NCBI GenBank assembly: GCA_965248255.1
Contig: CBDFIW010000003.1
Location: forward strand, 682,001-746,000
Length of the DNA: 64,000 nt
Direction of reading: 5' to 3'
Source: JAKZVK01 sp965248255
GTDB taxonomy: Bacteria > Acidobacteriota > Terriglobia > Bryobacterales > UBA6623
Shown here: positions 54,153 through 61,268 of the stretch, in pieces
How the letters are laid out: every line of letters starts with the position of its first letter
Numbering within the stretch: the stretch's first letter is position 1
Position numbers and translations under genes: made by a program
The notes under the pieces: generated by a model
What the model was told of the DNA's origin: nothing
Database searches by the model: none
Seen by the model: only the letters and a program-made list of their open reading frames with translations

Positions 54153-55478
54153 ATGGCCCCACTGATCGTGGCCACTCTCCTGGCCTCCGCATACGCGTTC
54201 GCACAACCCCTCAGCAGCAACTGGCCCCAATTCCGCGGTTATCAAGCCCAAGGGATTGCCGAAGGTCACGCCCTCCCCACCACTTGGGACGCCCCATCCA
54301 ACCAAAGTATTAAATGGCGTACCAGCACTCCCGGACTCGGCCTATCCAGCCCGGTTGTCTGGGGCAATAAACTCTTTATCGCCACCGCCGTCAGCCAAGC
54401 CGATGACGGCAAACTGCGCCTCGGTCTTTACGGCGATATCGCCTCCGTCGATGACCAGTCCGAGCACATCTGGAAAGTGCCCTGCTATGACAAAAGAAGC
54501 GGGGACCTGCTATGGGAACGCGGAGTTCATCGCGGCATCCCCAAGGTCAAACGTCACACCAAGTCCTCGCACGCCAACGCCACTCTCGCCACCGACGGCG
54601 AGCACCTCATCGCCTGTTTCGGGTCCGAAGGACTCTTCTGCCTCAACCTCGACGGCACGATCCTTTGGAAAAAGGATCTGGGCACGCTCGACGCCGGCTA
54701 CTTCAAAGTCCCCGAAGCCCAATGGGAATTTGGCAGCTCCCCCGTCATCCACGATGGCCGCGCGGTCGTGCTCGCCGATGTTCAGCAGAAAGGCTTTCTT
54801 GCCAGCTATCGCCTCACCGACGGCCGGCAAGTCTGGCGCGTCAACCGGAGCGATGTCCCCACATGGGGCGCGCCTTTAGTCGTCACCGCCGGAGGCCGCA
54901 CACAAGTCGTCGTCAATGGCTACAAACATGCCGGCGGCTACGATTTGGAAACCGGAGAACAACTTTGGCGGGTCGAGGGCGGCGGCGATATTCCGGTACC
55001 CACTCCCATCCACGGCGAAGGCCTCTTCTATCTCACCAACTCACACGGAGACCTCGCGCCGGTCTACGCCGTCGACCCCACCTACCGTGGCGCCGCAAAA
55101 CTCACCCGAGAGACATCTGAAGGACTCGCCTGGGTCGCCCACCGTCAAGGTAGCTACATGCAAACGCCGCTCCTGCTCGGAGGCCTCCTCTACACAAGTC
55201 GCTGGAACGGCGTCCTCGTGTGCCTTCGTGCCAAAACCGGGGGGCTGGTCTACCGTGACCGCGCCGGCCGCGGAGCCTTCACCTCCTCCCCCGTAGGCGG
55301 CGACGGCAAGATCTACATCGGCAGCGAAGAAGGCGACGTCCATGTGATCGCCGCGGGCGAAACGTACAAACTCCTAGCGACGAACAAACTCGGCGAACCC
55401 CTCCTCGCAACCCCTGCCATCTCAGAGGGTGTCATTTATTTCCGGACGGCTCAATCGCTGATCGCTGTGGGGCAGTGA
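54153..55478 (+). CDS. PQQ-binding-like beta-propeller secreted protein
   Basis: 441 aa from ATG 54153 (MAPLIVATLLASAYAFAQPL), which starts a signal peptide; the frame is open upstream to 53949. Propeller blades with repeated 'SSPVVWGNKLFIATA', 'GEHLIACFGSEGLFCLNLDG', 'GSSPVIHDGRAVVLADV', 'GGYDLETGEQLWRVEGGG', 'SSPVGGDGKIYIGSEEGDVH'; the opening 'NWPQFRGYQAQGIAEG' is the usual W-P-x-F-R-G start of secreted PQQ-like propellers (BamB/YxaL type). No PQQ dehydrogenase catalytic residues are recognisable, so a binding or scaffold role is more likely than enzyme activity. Monocistronic. Confidence 0.88.
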   Translation: MAPLIVATLLASAYAFAQPLSSNWPQFRGYQAQGIAEGHALPTTWDAPSNQSIKWRTSTPGLGLSSPVVWGNKLFIATAVSQADDGKLRLGLYGDIASVDDQSEHIWKVPCYDKRSGDLLWERGVHRGIPKVKRHTKSSHANATLATDGEHLIACFGSEGLFCLNLDGTILWKKDLGTLDAGYFKVPEAQWEFGSSPVIHDGRAVVLADVQQKGFLASYRLTDGRQVWRVNRSDVPTWGAPLVVTAGGRTQVVVNGYKHAGGYDLETGEQLWRVEGGGDIPVPTPIHGEGLFYLTNSHGDLAPVYAVDPTYRGAAKLTRETSEGLAWVAHRQGSYMQTPLLLGGLLYTSRWNGVLVCLRAKTGGLVYRDRAGRGAFTSSPVGGDGKIYIGSEEGDVHVIAAGETYKLLATNKLGEPLLATPAISEGVIYFRTAQSLIAVGQ

Positions 55479-55591
55479 GGCCCCCTGCCCTGCCTCGTCC
55501 CTACGGAGATCTGACGGACCGTTGAGGGCTATGTCACGTTAGGTGAGCAGCCCGCGACCCGCCCGGAAGGCCACAACTTCCTGTCAGCGGC

Positions 55592-57642
55592 TTACCGCAG
55601 CAGTCGGTAATCATCCAGACCGACGGTGAACCCGGGATGCCTGTCCGCCTGGCGTATATAGATCAAGTTGCGCTTTCCGTCGGGCGACGGCACGATATCG
55701 TCTACAAAATCGCCCCCAGGGATCTGAAGCTGGGCCTTGGCCTTCTCGACTCCATAGTAGAGGCGCCAGCGGTTGGTGGACTCTCGCCAACTCGCTCGCA
55801 GAGTCAGCGTCGCAGGCGCCGATTCCAGTGGCACTTCCCCCAGTTTGGTGTACTTCGGGTCTTGGTAGGAGCCGACACGTTGCGTGCCCGTATCGACGCC
55901 CCGGACCGCGCCGACGCGTCTCTTGTCGAACTTGCCGACTTCGATGTAGTACTTGCCCGACGCCTTGTCTTGATAAAGCTGCAAAATGACCGCGCTGAGA
56001 AAGGAAGGGCCGTAGTTGTAAACGCGGTCGGGAGTGTCCCAAAACTCCCAGCGGAAAACAGGATTGTCGCCTGACCACTGGATGTTCGTAAGACGAAGTT
56101 GTGCTTCGAACGTCCCGGCTGGAATATCGCGGAATACGCCTGCGACGGGAAGGTGCCAGAGCCTTGTCAAGGTGTAGATGCCGCGCCCGTCGGTGAACTG
56201 CCGCCCCGGAGCTTCGGTAGTGTCAGGATCATCGGAGAGAGTGAGCTGCCCCTTGCCATTGAACGACCCGCCCGGGCCCAGAGGAATCCAGGCCGGATGC
56301 ATCACCGGTCCCGCGAAATCCTCAAGGATATGGGGTTTCGCCGCTCGCGGACGCTCGCCACGGGCGTCGACAACGATGCGGTGGTTTCCATCGACCTCGA
56401 CATCGGGGTCGCTGCCCGGCAACTCGTGAATGGCCCGCCAGTGCATCACCAGGGGGCGAAGTTGATGTGCCGGGACCGGCGAGTTGACCGCTAGGTCCAG
56501 ATCTAGATGCTTTGTAGAGCCCGCCGGAACGACCGTTTCGATCACTGCAGGCTGCGGCTTGAGCGAATCGTGCGGTGCAAAAACAGCTTCCACCTTCAGC
56601 GGCACGTCAGCGTCATTGGCGAACTTGAGGCGGGTCGTGGCGCCGCCGAAGGCGTCCTCGTCTTGCCAAAGGACAGGGGAGGCAACCGGAGGTTCCCGCA
56701 GCAGCTTTGCCGTCAGCGCCCGTGACTTCTCGGTCCGAATATTCGTGTCGTAAATGCCATCGAGCATGAGGTTGGCGATCCGCGGCCCTTCGTCCGTCAC
56801 GGTGACCCAAACGAGGTGATCGAACTCGCCGTAGCGGGGGCCCCGCATGCGGCTCATTCCGCCCGTAGTAGCCACGACGATATACTCTCGCCCGCCGCGC
56901 TCATATTTGAGATAGTTGTGCGAATTGCCGGCGAAAGCCGTGAAAGGGCGGTCCTTCAGCAGTGGCGCCACCTGCTTCCAAATCTCATCGCGCTTGCTGA
57001 ACCAAGAAGGGTAGTGGAAAAAGGTAAACGTCCAGCGCACATCGGGATATTGGGTAAGAGTTTTCGTGATGTACTCCTTCTGCTCCTCGCGCTCCGCCGG
57101 GTCGCCCATGGAATTGTTCAGCACGAGAAACAAAACGTTCTTGTAGACAAAATGGTAATAGGAACGGCCCACTCGCTGTTTGTATACCGAGGCCATGTCA
57201 TACACGTTTCGGCTGCCATCCCAGTTTTGGGTCGAGGCGTACCAGTAGTCGTGATTGCCCGGAACCAAGAAAAACGGCATCTCCAGAGGGTGTACCGCCT
57301 CCATGAAAAGGTCCCAATCGCGGTGAAGTTGGGCCGCATCGTTGGTATGGCCTTCGATGAGATCGCCGATGCTCATGACGAACTCCGGTTGAAGCAAGTT
57401 GAGTTTCCTGACGGCGTCCCGGAAGACTCCCGGCGCTCGCGTCCAGTCAGATCCGTCACGATGGCAAACTGGAAATTGTCGGGGTTGTTATGGAAGTTGA
57501 GATGAGTCCAGGGGTTGACACCGGGCTCTTTCTCGATCGAAAACTGGGCCAAGGCATCGGGGACCGCGACCATGAGCACTGTGAGGAGCACGAAAGGCCT
57601 CCACCGTTGCTTGCCCGCGGGGATCATGGAGATCGTTCTCAT
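55592..57642 (-). pseudogene. Calcineurin-like metallophosphoesterase with one frameshift
   Basis: Start ATG 57642 with a signal peptide (WRPFVLLTVLMVAVPDALA); 'NFQFAIVTDLTGRER' is the first metal-binding strand. The frame then shifts near 57429-57434: adding one C to ccggg joins it to 'LLQPEFVMSIGDLIEGHTND' (GDxxE), 'PFFLVPGNHDYWY' (GNHD), 'WTFTFFHYPSW' and 'AGNSHNY'. The C-terminal about 300 residues form a beta-rich region without an assignment, with 'DNPVFRWEFWDTPDRVYNYG'. The intact protein would be about 683 aa, exported, hydrolysing a phosphoester of unknown identity. As for its neighbours, a single missing G/C base may be error or decay. IS630-A copy 5 lies 81 bp upstream of its start. 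Confidence 0.85.
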
Positions 57643-57724
57643 GACTGAATCCTCCAGCTACAAACGTGACGCTACCCTAGCACAAGGGCGCGAGGCGATC
57701 CGGTCTCTTCGTTGATCACGCCTA

Positions 57725-58816
57725 TTGAATCCCGCAAATTATTATGACACTTTTTGACAGTGTGGAGCATCTATATATGTATGGGCAACCCCAAAGGTGT
57801 GAAGCGGGATTTCAAGGCGCTGGAGAAGCGCCGTTTCGAAGCGATGCGGCTGCTCCACCAAGGCCACAATCAGTCCGAGACGGCGAGACGGCTGAACGTC
57901 GCTCGCCAAACCGTCAGTGAGTGGCGGCGGCAATACCGCGAGCAGGGTGCGGCCGGACTCCGCCAGGCCGGGCGCGCCGGACGCAAGCCGCTCCTCGATG
58001 CCGCACAACGCGAACGCCTGACGTCGCTGCTGCTGGAAGGCCCGGAAGCCCACGGCTTCCCAACGCCCCTGTGGAGCTGTCCGCGGGTGGCTCGGCTGAC
58101 CGGAGACGAGTTCGGGGTCGCATACCACGCAGGCCACGCCTGGAAGATCCTGCGAGCGCTCGACTGGAGCCCGCAACGCCCGGCCGGAAAGGCGCGCGAG
58201 CGCAACGAAGAGCGGATCCGCACCTGGAAGCGCAAGACCTGGAAGCGCATTAAAAAAGCCCAAAACGAAGGCCGTACGCTCGTCTTCATCGACGAAAGCG
58301 GATTGAGTCAGAAGCCGCATCGCTGCCGCACCTGGGCGCCACGTGGCCAAACACCGGTGCTGCAGTTTAACTTCAACTGGGAGAAGCTTTCCGTCTCGGC
58401 GGGGCTGACGCTGCGTAACTTCTACTTCCGGCTCTATCCCGGTGCGATCGGCAAAGAGCAAGTGACCGACTTTCTCAAGGCGTTGGTACGTCATATCGAT
58501 CGCCCGCTGCTGATCGTCTGGGATCGGCTGCCGGCGCACCGTAGCCGCCTGGTGCAAGAGTTCATCGAACTCTCCGAAGGCCACATCGCAACCGAGTACT
58601 TGCCACCCTATGCGCCGGAGTTGAATCCGGTGGAATACATCTGGGCTTACTGGAAGCAGCACGAGTTGCCGAACGTCTGTCCGAAAGACTACGGCGAGCT
58701 GAACGAGCGGGCCCGCAAGGCACTCCGCCGCATGTACCGCAAACCGCGTTTGATCACGGCCTTCTGGAAACAGTCTTCTCTTTGTTTTGACTGACTCTAT
58801 ATTATGCGGGAGTCAA
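57725..58816 (+). mobile_element. IS630-A copy 5, single-frame variant
   Basis: 1092 bp, TA at 57723-57724 and 58817-58818 (site cTAg). It differs from the other four copies in having A6 (58252-58257) in place of A8, which fuses OrfA and OrfB into one frame. Confidence 0.95.
57781..58794 (+). CDS. IS630 family transposase (type A, fused frame)
   Basis: 337 aa from ATG 57781. HTH (residues about 35-60) and a complete DDE domain: 'RTLVFIDESGLSQKPHRCR', 'LLIVWDRLPAHRS', 'YAPELNPVEYIWAYWK'. In the other four copies the A8 run splits the protein, so this is the only copy that makes a full transposase without frameshifting. It may be the active source, or a derivative that escaped control. Confidence 0.95.
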   Translation: MGNPKGVKRDFKALEKRRFEAMRLLHQGHNQSETARRLNVARQTVSEWRRQYREQGAAGLRQAGRAGRKPLLDAAQRERLTSLLLEGPEAHGFPTPLWSCPRVARLTGDEFGVAYHAGHAWKILRALDWSPQRPAGKARERNEERIRTWKRKTWKRIKKAQNEGRTLVFIDESGLSQKPHRCRTWAPRGQTPVLQFNFNWEKLSVSAGLTLRNFYFRLYPGAIGKEQVTDFLKALVRHIDRPLLIVWDRLPAHRSRLVQEFIELSEGHIATEYLPPYAPELNPVEYIWAYWKQHELPNVCPKDYGELNERARKALRRMYRKPRLITAFWKQSSLCFD

Positions 58817-58841
58817 TAGGATGGATCGGGGGAGAGGACCC

Positions 58842-59941
58842 ATGACCGCAACCGTTCGTCTGTTGTGCCTGCTCGTCGTACTGGCCGTCTGTGCGACCGC
58901 GGCCGATCCGGCTCTGTTGAACCTAGCCCGTCCCGACGTGAACTTCGTCATGGGCATTAACGTTTCGCAAATCGCTTCGTCGCCCCGCGTGACTACCGCC
59001 CTGGCCGAGGCCCGTAGATCGAAGCCGGAAGTCGAGCAGCTCTTCCAGATCCTCGGGCCGAACCCGTTGAGCAATCTGGAAGAGATTGTCACGCAGGTCG
59101 GCTGGACCCGGGTCAACAGAACAGCGAGCCGGAGAATCTACTCATCGCGGCGCGGGGCTCGTTCGACGGCAGCGCGTTCACCGATCTGATATGCCTTAAC
59201 GGTTGCGAACCGCAGGAGTACCGGGAACGCGAGATCCTGAGTTCTCAGGCACAGAATACGGGTGAAACGGCCTACGTAGCCTTTCTCGATTCCCGCTATG
59301 CCGCGCTCGGCAAGCTTGAGGACGTGCAAGGTGCGATCGACCGCAGCGCGATGGAAACCGAGTCGGTCTTCAACGCGTCGTTGCAAACCGGCATTGCAAA
59401 CCTGAGCCATCATCATGCGTGGCTGGCAGCGAACGGCCCCTTCGGAGACTCCCTGGGCGGTGCCTCGGGCGGTGGCATGATGCCGCCTGGCGCGGTGTCG
59501 AAGCTGGCGGCTGTGGGCTTCGGTCTATCTCTTGGCCGAGACGTCGAGCTCGCCATCGAAGTGGACTCACACAGCCCGCAGGATGCCAAGCAGCTTCACG
59601 ACATGGTGAACGGCCTGCTGGCATTAATGAAAGCCGGCGACGCCGACGCCGATGCCAAAGCCCTGCTAAACAGCATGAGCCTGACGCAACGAGGATCCTC
59701 TCTATCAGCTTCCCTGCGTATCCCCGAAGCTCTCATCGAGAAACAGCTCGCTCAGAGCCGAGCCCAGGCTCAGCAGCCCTCGCCCCCGCCGGCAGCAACG
59801 GCCGACGCCACGATCGCCGGCATCAGCCCTTCGGTTTACACGAGATCGTCCGCGCCGGCGCCTCGTCCCCGCCGCCCGGGCGGCATTCGCATCTACGGGC
59901 TCAAAGACGGGCCTGTCGAATTTCCCACTCGCTCCAAGTAG
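58842..59941 (+). pseudogene. Secreted protein of unknown function with one frameshift
   Basis: ATG 58842 after ggggagagg; signal peptide (RLLCLLVVLAVCATAADPAL). First frame: 'NLARPDVNFVMGINVSQIAS' and 'NPLSNLEEIVTQVG'. Adding one C near 59100-59102 continues as 'LDPGQQNSEPENLLIAARGS', 'FTDLICLNGCEP', then 'YREREILSSQ' and the second frame to 59941, ending in a Pro/Ala/Arg-rich tail. The complete product would be about 366 aa. No domain recognised; similar proteins seem typical of Acidobacteriota genomes (impression, not a search). The IS630-A copy 5 ends 25 bp upstream, so the native promoter has been displaced. Confidence 0.72.
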
Positions 59942-60041
59942 TGACTCGCGTGAGTCTCCAGGCCCGCCCGCTGTAGGTCCCTCGGCTCGTGCGTACCGGC
60001 TGCTCCGAACGGAGCAAGCGAGTAAGCGACAATAGAGGACC

Positions 60042-60776
60042 ATGAAACTGGAAGGGAAGTCCGCCATCGTGACCGGAGGCGGCAGCGGCATCGGCCGCGC
60101 CATCGCGGAGTCCTTTGCACGCGAGGGAGCCCGGGTGGTCACCGTTGGCCGCAATGCCGAGAAGCTCGAAGCCGCCCGTCAGGAAGCGCGGGACGCCGCA
60201 GGCCGCATCCTGCCCCGTGCGCTCGATGTCTCTGACCGCGCGGCGGTGCGTGACTTGGTCGAGTGGGCCGAGGGCGAGTTGGGCAAGATCGACATCCTGA
60301 TCAATAACGCCGGCACCAACGTGCCCCGGCGCAGCCTGTCCGAACTGTCCGCGGACGACTTTGAGAAGATGATCAACATCAACCTCAACGGGGCGTTCTA
60401 CTGCGTGCATGAAGTGCTCCCGAGAATGCGCACCCGGCGGGACGGCCTGATCATCAACGTCTCATCGGTGGCTGGAGTGCGCGCCAGCGCGCTCGGCGGC
60501 GCCGGCTACACCGCCTCCAAGTTCGGGATGGTCGGCCTAAGCAAGGCGATCGGCCTCGAAGAAGCCGAGAACGGCATCCGCTCATGCCTGATCTGTCCGG
60601 GCGAGGTTAACACGCCCATCCTCGAAGAGCGCCCCGTAATTCCCGATGCCGAGGCCCGCACCCGCATGCTGCAACCGGAAGATTTGGCACAGGCTGCTCT
60701 GTTTGTGGCGACTCTCCATCCGCGCGCCTGCGTGCCCGAAATGATTATCACGCCGACGGTGCAAAAGTTCTCGTAG
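60042..60776 (+). CDS. Short-chain dehydrogenase/reductase (classical SDR)
   Basis: 244 aa from ATG 60042. Cofactor motif TGxxxGxG in 'AIVTGGGSGIGRAIAESFAR', 'NNAG' in 'DILINNAGTNVPRR', catalytic Ser in 'IINVSSVAGVRAS', YxxxK in 'AGYTASKFGMVGLS', and 'LICPGEVNTPILEER' after the active site. NAD(P)H-dependent alcohol/ketone oxidoreductase; the Arg at 'TVGRNAEKLE' suggests NADP(H) preference (weak). Resembles FabG-like SDRs but the substrate cannot be told. Flanked by unrelated genes; complete and undisturbed. Confidence 0.92.
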   Translation: MKLEGKSAIVTGGGSGIGRAIAESFAREGARVVTVGRNAEKLEAARQEARDAAGRILPRALDVSDRAAVRDLVEWAEGELGKIDILINNAGTNVPRRSLSELSADDFEKMININLNGAFYCVHEVLPRMRTRRDGLIINVSSVAGVRASALGGAGYTASKFGMVGLSKAIGLEEAENGIRSCLICPGEVNTPILEERPVIPDAEARTRMLQPEDLAQAALFVATLHPRACVPEMIITPTVQKFS

Positions 60777-60813
60777 AGCAGAAAGCTTGACGACACTACG
60801 GGATTCCCGTACC

Positions 60814-61194
60814 ATGATCGAGGGGCGTATCACGAGAGTGCGCGTCAACAGCAAGAAGCTTCCGCGCGGGAGAACCGACTGGAAGCGGCTTCGATCGCTA
60901 ACGGATGAACAGATTCTGCGGGCGGCGGAAGCCGATCCTGACAACCCACCTCTGAGTGAGGAGCAACTGGCTCAACTCGAACCGGTTCCTGATGCAAAGT
61001 CGATTCGAACAAGGCTCGGTCTTACTCAAGAAGAGTTCGCTACCACCTACCACCTGTCGCTGGGGACGTTGCGCGACTGGGAGCAGGAGCGCTACCAACC
61101 CGACCAGGCTGCTCGCACCCTCTTGCGTGTCATTGCCCGTTCTCCCGACATAGTGAAGCGGGTACTAGCGGGGATCGCGGACGCTAAGCCATAG
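60814..61194 (+). CDS. Antitoxin-like helix-turn-helix protein (orphan)
   Basis: 126 aa from ATG 60814 (MIEGRITRVRVNSKKLPRGR); a TTG at 60787 gives 9 more residues. N-terminal 'TDWKRLRSLTDEQILRAAEA' plus 'DPDNPPLSEEQL' is the pattern of antitoxins paired with BrnT-like or HigB-like toxins, followed by an XRE-type helix-turn-helix (IRTRLGLTQEEFATTYHLSL, LRDWEQERYQPDQAARTLLR). The toxin gene normally sits immediately upstream; here only an SDR gene ends 38 bp before, so the antitoxin stands alone or has lost its partner. It may act as an autonomous repressor. Confidence 0.7.
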   Translation: MIEGRITRVRVNSKKLPRGRTDWKRLRSLTDEQILRAAEADPDNPPLSEEQLAQLEPVPDAKSIRTRLGLTQEEFATTYHLSLGTLRDWEQERYQPDQAARTLLRVIARSPDIVKRVLAGIADAKP

Positions 61195-61213
61195 GCTGTG
61201 GCTCCCTCCAGCG

Positions 61214-61219
61214 TATAAT
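61214..61219 (+). promoter_or_regulatory. Possible -10 box upstream of the FG-GAP gene
   Basis: Perfect tataat at 61214-61219, 55 bp before the GTG start at 61269, with no convincing -35 at normal spacing. The G21 tract lies between it and the start codon, in what would be the 5' leader. Confidence 0.35.
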
Positions 61220-61244
61220 CCACCCAACGACAAGTGCGGAGCCC

Positions 61245-61265
61245 GGGGGGGGGGGGGGGGGGGGG
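61245..61265 (+). repeat. Homopolymer G21 directly upstream of the FG-GAP gene start
   Basis: 21 consecutive G ending 3 nt before the GTG start codon (cagGTG...), occupying the place of the Shine-Dalgarno. Length change would alter leader structure and ribosome access, not reading frame. Third long G/C run of the window. Confidence 0.88.
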
Positions 61266-61268
61266 CAG

